A program made the position numbers and the translations under genes. DNA of 64,000 bases from Acidimicrobiaceae bacterium (GTDB lineage: Bacteria > Actinomycetota > Acidimicrobiia > Acidimicrobiales > RAAP-2): contig PLZF01000040.1 of NCBI GenBank assembly GCA_003152015.1, positions 1 through 64,000 on the forward strand, written 5' to 3'. The notes under the pieces are model-generated. The model was not told the origin of the DNA. It saw only the letters and a list, made by a program, of their open reading frames with translations, and made no database searches. This document shows positions 26,783 to 35,448 of the stretch, piece after piece (positions within the stretch are counted from its first letter, which is position 1; each line of letters starts with the position of its first letter).

Positions 26783-27406
26783 CTACCTTTCGCCTTTCGT
26801 CATGCCTACGAACAGTTGGTGTACTCGCCGGTCCTCTGTCAGCTCGGGATGGAACGCGGTCACCAGCACCGGACCCTGTTTACACACCACCGGGCGCCCA
26901 CCTCCTACATTCCGGACGTCCCCACCCGTATCGGCATGGTCGGGCAGCGTCGCCAGCACCTCGATGTCGGGGGACACAGCTTCCACCACCGGTGCTCGGA
27001 TGAATACAGCATGGACCGGAGGTCCCTCGATGCCGGCGACGTTGAGGTCACACTCGAAGGACGCCACCTGCCGGCCATACCCATTGCGGCGGAGGGTGAT
27101 ATCGATGACACCGAAGCGCCTCTGGTCTGGACGACCGTCGAGCACGGTCTCGGCCAACAGAATCATTCCGGCGCAGGTTCCAAAGACGGGCAGCCCATCG
27201 GTGAGGGCGGCGGCCAAGGGGTCGAGAAGCCCTGACGACTCGAGCAGCATCGACAATGTGGTCGACTCCCCTCCCGGGAGAATGATGCCGGCCAGGGCCA
27301 CCAGGTCTGCCGGCCCACTGACCAGGCGTCCGACCTCACCCAGGTCGGCCAGCGCGGCCATGTGCTCTCGAACATCACCCTGTAGTGCCAATACGCCGAT
27401 GGTCAT
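26783..27406 (-). CDS. pdxT: Pyridoxal 5'-phosphate synthase glutaminase subunit PdxT
   Basis: Supplies ammonia from glutamine to PdxS. The 207-residue class I amidotransferase shows LPGGESTT, the nucleophilic Cys in GTCAGMILL, and the His/Glu of the triad in TAFHPELTED. It lies 33 bases after pdxS and seven bases before yebC on the same strand. All catalytic residues are present. Confidence 0.95.
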   Translation of the reverse strand: MTIGVLALQGDVREHMAALADLGEVGRLVSGPADLVALAGIILPGGESTTLSMLLESSGLLDPLAAALTDGLPVFGTCAGMILLAETVLDGRPDQRRFGVIDITLRRNGYGRQVASFECDLNVAGIEGPPVHAVFIRAPVVEAVSPDIEVLATLPDHADTGGDVRNVGGGRPVVCKQGPVLVTAFHPELTEDRRVHQLFVGMTKGER

Positions 27407-27439
27407 CGGTCACCATCCTGGCGCCGCCAGGCGCCGCAA

Positions 27440-28357
27440 CTACCAACCACGCGCGGCTAGGCGGACATCGAGCGTATCGATCTCCTGACCCGCCATGGCG
27501 TCGCCCAGTCCGGTGGAGACCTTGGCCACCAGGTGGGCGTCCGCGTAGTGAGCCGTCGCCTCCACAATGGCCCGGGCCCGACGCTCCGGGTCGCTGCTCT
27601 TGAAGATCCCTGAGCCCACGAACACCGCTTCAGCGCCCAATTGCATGACCAGCGATGCATCAGCAGGGGTTGCGATTCCGCCGGCACAGAAGAGAGGAAC
27701 GGGCAGCCGGCCGGACCCCGCAATCTCTTGCACCAGACCAATGGGAGCGGCCAGCTGCTTGGCCCATCCGTACAACTCGGCCGAATCAGCCTGGGTGATC
27801 CGACGAATGTCACCGAGGATCGCCCGGAGGTGGCGAACCGCTTCGACTATGTTGCCCGTCCCGGCTTCTCCCTTGGAGCGGATGAGCGCGGCACCTTCGG
27901 AGATCCGACGAAGAGCCTCCCCGAGGTTGGTGGCGCCGCACACGAAGGGAACGTCGTAACTCCACTTGTCGATGTGATGGGCTTCGTCGGCCGGAGTCAG
28001 CACTTCACTCTCGTCCACATAGTCGACACCGAGGGCGGCCAGAACCTGTGCTTCGGCGAAATGGCCGATGCGGGCTTTGGCCATCACCGGCACCGTGACC
28101 GCGGCTTTGATCCCTTCGATCATGGCGGGGTCACTCATCCGGGCCACCCCTCCGTCGCGCCGGATATCCGCCGGCACCCGCTCCAACGCCATGACCGCCA
28201 CCGCGCCCGAGTCCTCGGCCAGCTTGGCCTGTTCGGCATCGACGACATCCATCACCACCCCACCGCGAAGCATGTCGGCCAGGCCGCGTTTGACGGTGAA
28301 TGTGCCGGTCGGACGGTTGCCCGTCGCCGACCGAGATTCAATCGGTGAGTCACCCAT
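27440..28357 (-). CDS. pdxS: Pyridoxal 5'-phosphate synthase subunit PdxS
   Basis: Makes PLP from ribose 5-phosphate, glyceraldehyde 3-phosphate and ammonia. The 305-residue TIM-barrel protein carries [19 protein letters not shown], the catalytic Lys regions MAKARIGHF and [10 protein letters not shown], and [17 protein letters not shown] at 28357 was chosen because it follows TACAAT by six bases (possible leaderless start) and matches the normal N-terminus. An upstream TTG-type extension is not needed. Forms an operon with pdxT. Confidence 0.96.
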   Translation of the reverse strand: MGDSPIESRSATGNRPTGTFTVKRGLADMLRGGVVMDVVDAEQAKLAEDSGAVAVMALERVPADIRRDGGVARMSDPAMIEGIKAAVTVPVMAKARIGHFAEAQVLAALGVDYVDESEVLTPADEAHHIDKWSYDVPFVCGATNLGEALRRISEGAALIRSKGEAGTGNIVEAVRHLRAILGDIRRITQADSAELYGWAKQLAAPIGLVQEIAGSGRLPVPLFCAGGIATPADASLVMQLGAEAVFVGSGIFKSSDPERRARAIVEATAHYADAHLVAKVSTGLGDAMAGQEIDTLDVRLAARGW

Positions 28358-28363
28358 ACCCCG

Positions 28364-28369
28364 ATTGTA
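28364..28369 (-). promoter_or_regulatory. Candidate -10 element for pdxS (leaderless)
   Basis: TACAAT on the minus strand, one base from the TATAAT consensus, then six bases (CGGGGT) and ATG. No Shine-Dalgarno is available for this ATG, which supports transcription starting at the start codon. No convincing -35 at 16-18 bp spacing. Confidence 0.5.
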
Positions 28370-28414
28370 CAGTCGCCGCCACAATGCCCGGGCAAAGTCC
28401 AGTGGGCCGAGAAG

Positions 28415-29251
28415 TCAGCCGAGCACGACCGAAAGCATCGAAATGGACCCTGCATCGATCCCGTCGACCGGAAAACGGATCTGGTCGTCCGGGGTGGCGG
28501 CGCCGAGTACATAGAGCAGGGGCAGATAGTGCTCTGGGGTGGGCACCGATTGGGCAGCGTCGAGTCCCAGTGCGGGTAGATCGACCAGGGATGATCCGTC
28601 ACCGGAATCGATCCGGCGCCGGACCTCGGCTTCGAAGCGAACCGCCCAATCAAACGGCGACACCTCGCCTCCGAGCCGGGCAACGTGGAGGTTGTGCACC
28701 ACGTTCCCGCTACCCAGTACGAGGACACCCTCGTCGCGCAACGTTCTCAGTGCCGTCCCAAGTCGGAGATGTACCTCGGCCGTTTGCCGACGGTCGATAC
28801 TGAGCTGCACCACCGGAATGTCTGCACCGGGATACAGGTGACGTAGTACCGACCACGTCCCGTGGTCCAGTCCCCATCGAGTGTCGGCTACCACCGGCGA
28901 CGGTACCGCCCCTGAATGGTCGATCAGGTGTTGCACCCGGTGGGCCAATGCAGGTGACCCCGGTGCCGGGTAGGAGACGTCGAACAACTCCTGGGGAAAG
29001 CCTCCGAAGTCATGGATGGTGCGGGGATGGGCCATCTCGGTCACCGCAGTTCCGGCCACGTACCAATGGGCCGAAATCGCCAGCACCGCTGTCGGGCGGG
29101 GCAGCTCCCGTCCAAGCTTGGCCCAGGCATCGGCATACCTGTTTGGCTCGATGGCGTACATGGGATTCCCATGGCCGATGAACACCACGGGCATCCGACC
29201 AGACAGCGCCGCTGACGGCGCCGTCTGGTCGGTGGGACCAGCCTCGCTCAT
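28415..29251 (-). CDS. LigB-type extradiol dioxygenase (YgiD/DOPA 4,5-dioxygenase family)
   Basis: A 278-residue metal-dependent ring-opening or related dioxygenase. Metal and catalytic His appear in FIGHGNPM, SAHWYV, HDFGGFPQELF, DHGTWSVLRHL and GSGNVVHNL, the usual YgiD arrangement. The true substrate is unknown: YgiD can act on L-DOPA in vitro, but many actinobacterial homologues are uncharacterised. ATG at 29251 overlaps the yceI stop (ATGA). Thus yceI and this gene form a two-gene operon divergent from marR, suggesting a response to phenolic or oxidative compounds. Confidence 0.88.
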   Translation of the reverse strand: MSEAGPTDQTAPSAALSGRMPVVFIGHGNPMYAIEPNRYADAWAKLGRELPRPTAVLAISAHWYVAGTAVTEMAHPRTIHDFGGFPQELFDVSYPAPGSPALAHRVQHLIDHSGAVPSPVVADTRWGLDHGTWSVLRHLYPGADIPVVQLSIDRRQTAEVHLRLGTALRTLRDEGVLVLGSGNVVHNLHVARLGGEVSPFDWAVRFEAEVRRRIDSGDGSSLVDLPALGLDAAQSVPTPEHYLPLLYVLGAATPDDQIRFPVDGIDAGSISMLSVVLG

Positions 29252-29829
29252 GCCTGGTATACGGCCTCGGCTTCGATCTCGATGGTCACTTTCTTCGCTA
29301 CCACCAGACCGCCAGCCTCCATCACGGCACCGAACGACACTTCGAAGTCGTCACGGTTGATCTCTGCGGTGGCGCTGAATCCGACCCGATGATTGCCGTA
29401 GGGATCCTTCACCACGCCTTCGAGGGAAGCGTCGAGCGTCACCGGCTTGGTGATTCCCCTGATCGTCAGATCGCCCGTCACCTTCCACTTGCCCTTTCCG
29501 GCCACCGCGATGCCCGTACTGACGTAGGTCCAGGTCGGGTGATTCTCCACATCGAAGAAATCGTTGGACTTCAGATGATTGTTACGAGTCTCGTCGCGGG
29601 TGTCGATGCTGGTGGCATCGATGGTCACCTTCAACGCAGACTGGGTGGGATCTTCGGCCACCTGCAGGGTTCCGTCAAACGACGTAAAGCGACCACGCAC
29701 CTTGGAGACGGCCATGTGCCTCACGGCGAATCCGACCTGGGTATGGGCCACATCCAACGTATAGGTGCCCACCGCCGGCAGTTCGACCCCGTCTACCGTC
29801 CTGCTGGTTACTTCATTCTCTACAGCCAT
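29248..29829 (-). CDS. YceI-family lipocalin-like protein
   Basis: A 193-residue beta-barrel protein of the isoprenoid-binding YceI family. Signatures are GTYTLDVAHTQVGFAVRHM, VRGRFTSFDGT, and the C-terminal VSFGAVMEAGGLVVAKKVTI. There is no signal peptide, so the product is predicted cytoplasmic, unlike periplasmic E. coli YceI. ATG at 29829 has AAGAAGAG upstream. Family members bind long isoprenoid lipids or quinones and are often stress-induced. The promoter region upstream contains inverted repeats that may bind the divergent MarR protein. Confidence 0.9.
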   Translation of the reverse strand: MAVENEVTSRTVDGVELPAVGTYTLDVAHTQVGFAVRHMAVSKVRGRFTSFDGTLQVAEDPTQSALKVTIDATSIDTRDETRNNHLKSNDFFDVENHPTWTYVSTGIAVAGKGKWKVTGDLTIRGITKPVTLDASLEGVVKDPYGNHRVGFSATAEINRDDFEVSFGAVMEAGGLVVAKKVTIEIEAEAVYQA

Positions 29830-29880
29830 GTGAACTCTTCTTTCTTGTTTCCGCTCGCCCGAGGACTCGTCGTCACAGGT

Positions 29881-29894
29881 ATTTGTCTGTGCAA
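29881..29894. promoter_or_regulatory. Shared 14-bp motif, yceI-side copy
   Basis: ATTTGTCTGTGCAA; the same motif with one change recurs at 30063-30076 next to marR. It contains TTTG-N6-CAAA-like arms typical of MarR sites. One copy beside each divergent transcript suggests a common regulator. Confidence 0.45.
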
Positions 29895-29923
29895 ACAACT
29901 ATAGCACCATCTAGTTGTTCACA
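29890..29923. promoter_or_regulatory. 34-bp inverted repeat (candidate MarR operator)
   Basis: TGCAAACAACTA (29890-29901) and TAGTTGTTCACA (29912-29923) are inverted repeats matching at 10 of 12 positions, with seven perfect inner bases each side of a 10-base spacer. The repeat spans the -10 and part of the -35 of the yceI promoter, an ideal site for repression. Confidence 0.55.
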
Positions 29924-29926
29924 CAA
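29898..29926 (-). promoter_or_regulatory. Sigma70-type promoter for yceI-ygiD
   Basis: On the minus strand, TTGTGT (29921-29926) and TATAGT (29898-29903) are separated by 17 bases. This is close to the -35/-10 consensus at optimal spacing and points toward yceI, leaving a leader of roughly 60 bases. It overlaps the large inverted repeat. Confidence 0.6.
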
Positions 29927-29970
29927 CATGTTTTCACTCCGTCGAGAAACCGGGGGTCAGCGACCACCGA

Positions 29971-30020
29971 CCCGACCCGACCTGGCCCGACCCGACCTGG
30001 CCCCAGATCCGAGATCCGAG
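29971..30020. repeat. 15-bp and 7-bp tandem duplications between yceI and marR
   Basis: cccgacccgacctgg occurs twice in a row (29971-29985, 29986-30000). It is followed by agatccg units (30005-30020). The stretch is non-coding and separates the two putative operator zones. Confidence 0.7.
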
Positions 30021-30062
30021 ATGGGTCAACGATGGGAGGTGACTCCGACTTCAACTCCTGAT

Positions 30063-30076
30063 ATTTGTCTCTGCAA
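30063..30076. promoter_or_regulatory. Shared 14-bp motif, marR-side copy
   Basis: ATTTGTCTCTGCAA matches the copy at 29881 at 13 of 14 positions. A second ATATTTGTC follows at 30077, repeating the one at 30061. The cluster lies 40-60 bases before the marR start, as expected for autoregulation. Confidence 0.45.
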
Positions 30077-30115
30077 TATTTGTCCCACTAACTACTTGTC
30101 AAATTCCGGTAGCAT

Positions 30116-30604
30116 GTGACCATGACGGCAGAACAGGCGTGGGGCGACGAGCGGCTGACCACGGTGGGGCTCCTCTTCGAGTCCACGACCGGACTGGGTC
30201 GGATCTTCGAACCGCAACTCTCTGCCGACAGCGGCCTTTCCCATCAGTCGTTCGACGTCCTCGTCCGGCTGGCCCGGACCCCCGGGTACCGACTCCGGAT
30301 GAGTGAACTGGCATCGCAAACGTCTCTCACTCCTAGCGGGCTCACTCGTTCTGTGGATCGGCTCGAGGAATCCGGCATGGTGTCACGGGAGTCGTGCCCG
30401 GACGATCGACGGGGGGCATTCGCAGTCCTCTCCGAACGGGGGCGGGCGGTGATGGATGAAGCCATCCCGCTCCACATCGCCCATATCGGCGAGGTGCTGA
30501 ACGGAGTCCTCACCCCCTCAGAAGAGCGAACCCTGTCCTCGTTGCTCCGGAAGATCCGCGATCACGTCCACACCGTGGAACAACCTGGCGGACTGGGCGA
30601 CTGA
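30116..30604 (+). CDS. MarR-family transcriptional regulator
   Basis: A 162-residue winged-helix regulator. The recognition region is RMSELASQTSLTPSGLTRSVDRLEESGMV, seen here in segments, followed by the wing RESCPDDRRGAFAVLSERG. The start is GTG 30116 or ATG 30122. It is divergent from yceI-ygiD with a 286-bp gap full of inverted and direct repeats, so the likely role is repression of that operon and itself, released by a phenolic or oxidant ligand (inference). A GC-rich hairpin follows the stop. Confidence 0.9.
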   Translation: MTMTAEQAWGDERLTTVGLLFESTTGLGRIFEPQLSADSGLSHQSFDVLVRLARTPGYRLRMSELASQTSLTPSGLTRSVDRLEESGMVSRESCPDDRRGAFAVLSERGRAVMDEAIPLHIAHIGEVLNGVLTPSEERTLSSLLRKIRDHVHTVEQPGGLGD

Positions 30605-30615
30605 GGGCACCGAAT

Positions 30616-30642
30616 CGGGGGATTGGGGCATCCCGACCCCCG
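30616..30642. terminator. GC-rich hairpin between convergent marR and M48 gene
   Basis: CGGGGG (30616-30621) pairs with CCCCCG (30637-30642), with an inner GGGG/TCCC pairing in the loop. It lies 12 bases after the marR stop and 36 bases from the end of the convergent M48 gene. There is no U-run, so terminator function is tentative. Confidence 0.35.
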
Positions 30643-30677
30643 CCGATCGGATCGAGGACCTTCCGCCCGGTGACCGG

Positions 30678-31868
30678 TCAGAGCAGCGCTAGAGCTGCCG
30701 CCCGTAGCCCGACATCATCGAGCTCACCGTCCACCACGCCTTCGCTGGTCGCTCCGGCCATCGGGTTGATCCAGAGCCATCGGGTGAGAGAGGAGATCCG
30801 TCCGCCCCCGGGGGGCCAGGGCGTGGAGCTTCCCGTCGATTCCGCCATCGTGCGAAGGGCGGATCCGAGGCCGGTCGGATAGCGGACCACTCCGACCGCC
30901 CGTTGGTCGGCCGAGAATTCCCGACCATGGCCCACCAGGGCGTGCACCATCGCCGCACCCGACGAAGAAACAAGGGCGAGAGGGGCAACCACCGCCACGG
31001 CAATTTCCGAGCGCACCGTGTCCTGTCGCTTGATGTGTACGAGTTCCTGGGCCACCACGCCCTCGAGTTCGACCAGACTCAGGCTCTCGTCGAGCCCCGA
31101 CGTCACAATCAACGACGCCCTCTGAGGATCGCGGCCTATCGCCAACGCGTTGAGCACCGGGCTGTCGACCACCAGCAATACCGGTCGGGGTAGACCCATC
31201 GTGGCGCACAGCCCGTCCACCACGTTGTGAAGTCGCGGGCGCTCCTCTTCATTGGAGGGACTGGCGCCCACGGCACGCACGACCATTCCCGGAGCCGTTC
31301 GCCAGATCCACCCTGCAATCACCAAGGTGACGACTACGAACACCCCGGCCCCGACCAAGGGAAGACCCAGCAGTACCACGATGAGGCCGACTATCCCGCC
31401 GATCACCAGAGCCGGAATTGTGCAGGCCAACGCTGCCCAACGGCGATTGGCGGAAATCGCCTGTCTCTCCTCGGCGCTCTCGGCGCTCTCGGCGGTGCGG
31501 ACCACCGCAGGCGCAGGATGCCGGGCCCTGTCGGTGTCCGGACGCGAGGATGCCGGGTTCCGTGCCGATTGCTTCGATCCATGGCGGTGACCTCCCCGGT
31601 TGCTTCCCTGAGGCCGTCCCTGGGGAGCCCGGCGCCGGTTTCCAGATTGCGAGCGCGGCCGATCGCCGCCGGGCATTCCCGCTCCACCGCCACCGTTGGT
31701 TCGGTTTGGATTCCTGTTCCGGTTGCGACTCCCTCCCCCGGAACCTCCGCCACCGTTCCCACCCTGGGACCGGGTAGGAGTCGCCGTTCGATGTTCCGGA
31801 ATGCCGAGGTTTGACGAATCGGACGAACTCGGCACCAATGCGGAAGGGAACTGGGGAGGCAGGCTCAT
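30678..31868 (-). CDS. M48-like membrane peptidase with altered zinc motif
   Basis: HtpX/M48-family protein of 396 residues. About 130 residues of Gly/Asn/Arg-rich disordered N-terminus are followed by two membrane helices (about 145-195) and an M48 domain with LNALAIGRDPQRASLIVTSGL. The zinc motif HEXXH reads VVAQELVHIKRQD: the first His is Gln (CAG). The catalytic Glu, second His and the distal ligand EFSADQ are retained. Activity is therefore doubtful; a scaffold or inactive homologue is possible. TACACT lies nine bases before the ATG. Confidence 0.8.
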   Translation of the reverse strand: MSLPPQFPSALVPSSSDSSNLGIPEHRTATPTRSQGGNGGGGSGGGSRNRNRNPNRTNGGGGAGMPGGDRPRSQSGNRRRAPQGRPQGSNRGGHRHGSKQSARNPASSRPDTDRARHPAPAVVRTAESAESAEERQAISANRRWAALACTIPALVIGGIVGLIVVLLGLPLVGAGVFVVVTLVIAGWIWRTAPGMVVRAVGASPSNEEERPRLHNVVDGLCATMGLPRPVLLVVDSPVLNALAIGRDPQRASLIVTSGLDESLSLVELEGVVAQELVHIKRQDTVRSEIAVAVVAPLALVSSSGAAMVHALVGHGREFSADQRAVGVVRYPTGLGSALRTMAESTGSSTPWPPGGGRISSLTRWLWINPMAGATSEGVVDGELDDVGLRAAALALL

Positions 31869-31890
31869 GACCAGTGCAGTGTACGGCTGC

Positions 31891-33099
31891 TTACCGAGTG
31901 GGTCGGACAGTTACCGACCAATAGAGCGTCTCGTACCGCTCAACCAGGCGCTTCATCGACCAACCCTCGGCTCTCGCCGACGCCGCCGCCAGCCGGTCAG
32001 GCCGCGGATCGAGTGCCGCTCCGGCCCCTCCGGCCTCACCGGGCGCCAGTGCGGATTCCAGCGCCTCGGCCAGTGCAAAACGATCGCCGGGTGGTACCAA
32101 GACCGCGTCGGCCCCCGCAGCATCTCGATAGCCATCGATATCGCTGGCCACCACCAGCGTGCGAGCCGCCATGGCCTCGAGGAGCACCATCCCGAACGAC
32201 TCTCCCCCCAGAGAAGGCGCGCACAGCACGTCGGCGGCGGCCAGCCTTTTCACCTTCTCCTCCTCGGAGAGAACCCCGAGCCAGTGCACGGTCGGCGACT
32301 CGGGGTACAAGCGGCGCAGCCACTCGGTCTCGGGCCCGTTGCCGGCAATCCATAAGATCGGGCTGTCGACGGAGGTGGCACCGACGGAGGTGGCAACAAC
32401 GGCACCCATTCTGCGTTCTGTTGCCTCGGCGCCGGTCAGGATTCCGAACCCGTCGAGCAGGACGCGCAACCCTTTGCGCTCTTCGTGCCGCCCGAGGAAC
32501 AAGATCGTGGGTCCTTGTTTGGGCCACCATTCAGCGTTCCGGAAACGGTCGATCTCCACGCCGTTGAACAGCACCTCATACTCGCCCCCTATCGCCTCCA
32601 CCGCCGTCTCGCGAGCCGCTTCCGAGACTGCACATCGGACCGCAAACCGTCGGGCCGCCAGCTTGGCCACCGGCCGGAGAGCCGAATAGAAGAAGCTGCC
32701 GCCGCTCCGGTGGAAGGTTGCTACCAATGGCGGGATGTCCCGAGCCACCAGTAGTCCGTAGGGCAGCCCGGGTGAAAACGGCTCGTGTACATGAACAACG
32801 TCAAACCGTCCCAACTGGAGAGCGCTGACTGCGTGGGCGACCGCCCTGGGGGACACTGACACCGGGGCCCGGGATCCGTTTGATGGAAGCGGCACCGACC
32901 GCCCCGATACCACCAGGTTGATATCGTCGGGAGCATCGGCCACGTTGTCGACGGGAGCGAACACGGTGACTTGGTGCCCACGCTCGTCAAGGACCCGGGC
33001 CAGGCCCACCACCTGCCCTTGGACGCCGCCTGGGCGGGACAGGCTGTAGGGACAGACCAGGGCGATGCGGAGTGTCGGCGATTGCTCCCCTTCCCTCAT
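31891..33099 (-). CDS. pimA: Phosphatidyl-myo-inositol mannosyltransferase (PimA type, GT4)
   Basis: Transfers the first mannose from GDP-mannose to phosphatidylinositol on the cytoplasmic membrane face. The 402-residue GT-B protein has the N-terminal SLSRPGGVQGQV glycine loop, VVHVHEPFSPGLP, and the C-terminal nucleotide-sugar site APSLGGESFGMVLLEAMA. ATG at 33099 overlaps the acyltransferase TGA. Directly downstream of acyltransferase and PIP synthase, as in Mycobacterium, which makes the PimA assignment firmer than the GT4 family alone. Confidence 0.9.
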   Translation of the reverse strand: MREGEQSPTLRIALVCPYSLSRPGGVQGQVVGLARVLDERGHQVTVFAPVDNVADAPDDINLVVSGRSVPLPSNGSRAPVSVSPRAVAHAVSALQLGRFDVVHVHEPFSPGLPYGLLVARDIPPLVATFHRSGGSFFYSALRPVAKLAARRFAVRCAVSEAARETAVEAIGGEYEVLFNGVEIDRFRNAEWWPKQGPTILFLGRHEERKGLRVLLDGFGILTGAEATERRMGAVVATSVGATSVDSPILWIAGNGPETEWLRRLYPESPTVHWLGVLSEEEKVKRLAAADVLCAPSLGGESFGMVLLEAMAARTLVVASDIDGYRDAAGADAVLVPPGDRFALAEALESALAPGEAGGAGAALDPRPDRLAAASARAEGWSMKRLVERYETLYWSVTVRPTR

Positions 33100-33992
33100 G
33101 GTTTCGTCGTCGGGCGGTCGACCGGCCACAGGGGTTGGAAGACATGCCACTGCTCGGGTGCCTGACGAATCAACCCTTCGAAACGGGTGGCGATCTCCTG
33201 GGTGATGCGTTGCACGTCGGAACGGAAGGAACCCGTCCGTTCGGTGTCGATGGGAGGCTGCACCAGAGCGAGATGGTCACGCCCCGGGCCGCTGTAGACG
33301 GCGGCGGTAAGGAGTGTGGCCCCTGTCCGCAGTGCCACGGAGGCCGGCCCGGCGGGCATGGTGGTGATTTCACCAAAAAACTCCACCTCAATGCCATTCT
33401 CCGTCAGGTCACGATCACAGAGGAGCCCGACCAGACCCCCTTGGCGCAGGGTGCGGAGAACGGCCCCACCCGAGTCGGGGCCAAGGGGCACGACCGTAAT
33501 CCCCATGGCGGCACGTTGGGCTACGAAGTAATCGAACAACTCCGGGGGTTCGATCCGTTCCGCCACCGCGGTCATCGGAAAGCCCTTGGCCGCGATGAAC
33601 GCCCCGCCGTACTCCCAACTGCCGACGTGGGGCAGGGCAACGACCACACCGTGACCTGCCGCCATTCCGTCCACCAAATGTTCGAACCCCTCGGTGACAA
33701 ACCGCTGCACCACCTCGGTCATCGGAGTACTCCCCAGCCGTGCCCCTTCCACCCAGTACCGGGCATAGGCACGGAACGCCCGTTTCGCCCACCGATCGAG
33801 GGATGCCTCGTCCACGTCTCCACCGAGGACCCGCCGGAGGTTGCGGGTGACCATGTCGCGGTGGTGGCGGCGCACAGAGAACATGACGTCGCCGATGGCC
33901 GCCGCCGCCGCCAAGGCTACCGGTTCGGGCAACGCACTCAGGGCGCGGCCCAGGTTCAAATAGAGATGGAAGACCAGCCGGCCCTTGTTCAC
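33096..33992 (-). CDS. Phosphatidylinositol mannoside acyltransferase (PatA-like)
   Basis: Lysophospholipid/lipid A-type acyltransferase of 298 residues. It contains the HX4E motif as LPHVGSWEYGG and a later GLLCDRDLTENGIEVEFFG. In mycobacteria the homologue at this locus acylates the mannose of PIM1/PIM2. GTG at 33992 is preceded by AGGAAA. It is flanked by PIP synthase and pimA, supporting the PIM role. Membrane association is peripheral through the N-terminal helix. Confidence 0.88.
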   Translation of the reverse strand: MNKGRLVFHLYLNLGRALSALPEPVALAAAAAIGDVMFSVRRHHRDMVTRNLRRVLGGDVDEASLDRWAKRAFRAYARYWVEGARLGSTPMTEVVQRFVTEGFEHLVDGMAAGHGVVVALPHVGSWEYGGAFIAAKGFPMTAVAERIEPPELFDYFVAQRAAMGITVVPLGPDSGGAVLRTLRQGGLVGLLCDRDLTENGIEVEFFGEITTMPAGPASVALRTGATLLTAAVYSGPGRDHLALVQPPIDTERTGSFRSDVQRITQEIATRFEGLIRQAPEQWHVFQPLWPVDRPTTKP

Positions 33993-34030
33993 CGTTTCCT
34001 ACCCCGAACCTGTCAGTTGACGAGGAAGGT

Positions 34031-34810
34031 TCAGCTACTGCGCCGGGCGGCGGCACGCTGGCGAATGCCCTGTCCTGCATGCCGTGCCCGCCACGTGCGA
34101 CCCGACCGACTGGACAGTTCGCCCTGCCGACGAGCCCGCCAACGGGATGGGGACCCGCTATTCCGGCGGCGTTCGCCCCGCATGGCGGTGCGGGTCCGAC
34201 GCGGGCGACGTACAGCCGACACCGACACAGGTGCTTCGGCCAGACGCCACACCCGGGCGAAGCGACCAATGGCGGTAACCATGGTGAGGGCGAGCATCAC
34301 CCACAGCACGGGGACCAGAAATGAAGCGGACAGGAGGCCGATGGCCAAGAGAATCATTCGCTCAGCCCGCTCCATCAGCCCACCCTTGGCCGAGATGCCC
34401 AACGATTCCGCCTTCGCCCTCTGATAGGAGACGAGCGAGGTGGCACCGAGCACTGCGAACGGAAGGAGCACCAGGTGCCCGGGATAGGTCGATACCAGAT
34501 ACCAGGCCACACCGCCCAGGAGCAATGCGTCCGCCACCCGGTCGGTGACCGAGTCGAAGAAGGCGCCTCGGACCGAAGAGGTTCCTGACGCCTTGGCCAC
34601 CGGACCATCCAGGAGGTCGTGAAGCCCGGTGAGGATAAGCAGCAGGATGCCCAGATGGAGATGGCCCGTGCCTATCGCCACCGCGGTGGCGGTTGCCGAA
34701 AGCAGACCTGTCGCCGTCAGAACGTCGGCAGTGACACCTAGCTGCTGCAACTTGCGACCAACCGGACCGGTTCCCCGGTCAACGGTGTCGCGCCAGCGGC
34801 CGTCGAACAT
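34031..34810 (-). CDS. pgsA1: CDP-alcohol phosphatidyltransferase, PIP synthase type
   Basis: Condenses CDP-diacylglycerol with inositol 3-phosphate to give phosphatidylinositol phosphate. The 259-residue protein has five to six membrane helices. The signature is spread over DLLDGPVAKASG and RGAFFDSVTDRVAD; the usual DGxxAR reads DGPVAK. ATG at 34810 has a perfect GGAGG seven bases upstream. The last 60 residues are a basic Arg/Ser/Gly-rich tail not needed for the family. The locus order matches M. tuberculosis pgsA1. The gene symbol rests on synteny. Confidence 0.87.
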   Translation of the reverse strand: MFDGRWRDTVDRGTGPVGRKLQQLGVTADVLTATGLLSATATAVAIGTGHLHLGILLLILTGLHDLLDGPVAKASGTSSVRGAFFDSVTDRVADALLLGGVAWYLVSTYPGHLVLLPFAVLGATSLVSYQRAKAESLGISAKGGLMERAERMILLAIGLLSASFLVPVLWVMLALTMVTAIGRFARVWRLAEAPVSVSAVRRPRRTRTAMRGERRRNSGSPSRWRARRQGELSSRSGRTWRARHAGQGIRQRAAARRSS

Positions 34811-34896
34811 GGCAATTCCTCCAGGGGTTTCCCTAACCTTACCATCTGCTTGCTTTAGTTGCGCGAATGGCATGCTCAAAGGTCCGACGCAAGCCA

Positions 34897-35448
34897 TCAG
34901 GCGGGCCATACGCCCCGGAGCCTTGCCCAACTGTCGGCCAGGGTCTCAGGCAAGACCCGGGCGCCGGCCACCGCCGTCATGAAGTTGGTATCCCCTGCCC
35001 ATCGCGGCACCGCGTGCAGATGGAGATGGCCTGGAATGCCTGCTCCGGCGGCCCGACCGAGGTTGGCCCCGATATTGACCCCCTCGGGAACGTAGGTTGC
35101 TTCGAGTGCGGCCACCCCGGCCCGAAGTGTCCCCCATAATTCGATGCCTTCGGCTTCGGTGAGATCCGCCATCGACCGGACGTGTCGGGATGGCATGACC
35201 AGCAGATGACCACTGGTATAGGGGTAGGCGTTGAGGACCGCGAAGGTGGTCTTCCCTCGCCAGAGCACGCAGTTCTCGTCCGAGGGAGGCCCGCTGGCCT
35301 CGATCCGGCAGAACACGCATCGGTTCGGATCATCGAGCGGGTGATCGACGAGCGTGTCCAGCTCTGTTTCGGTGCCGGCGTTGGCGGCACCGGGAATGGA
35401 GGATACGTACTCGGTGCGCCATCCGGCCCACAGATGTTCGAGACTCAC
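34897..35448 (-). CDS. HIT-family protein (Ap4A phosphorylase type)
   Basis: A 183-residue histidine-triad nucleotide hydrolase/phosphorylase. It shows the zinc-binding CVFCRI and the catalytic triad HLHLHAVPRW. In Mycobacterium the HIT gene between thrS and pgsA1 is an Ap4A phosphorylase; that role is inferred from position and the Cys pair. GTG at 35448 overlaps the thrS TGA, so coupled translation is likely. Confidence 0.9.
   Translation of the reverse strand: MSLEHLWAGWRTEYVSSIPGAANAGTETELDTLVDHPLDDPNRCVFCRIEASGPPSDENCVLWRGKTTFAVLNAYPYTSGHLLVMPSRHVRSMADLTEAEGIELWGTLRAGVAALEATYVPEGVNIGANLGRAAGAGIPGHLHLHAVPRWAGDTNFMTAVAGARVLPETLADSWARLRGVWPA

Noticed and set aside
33072-34424. 450-codon plus-strand frame opposite the PIM acyltransferase
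   Set aside because: Antisense shadow with low-complexity His/Arg/Pro content.
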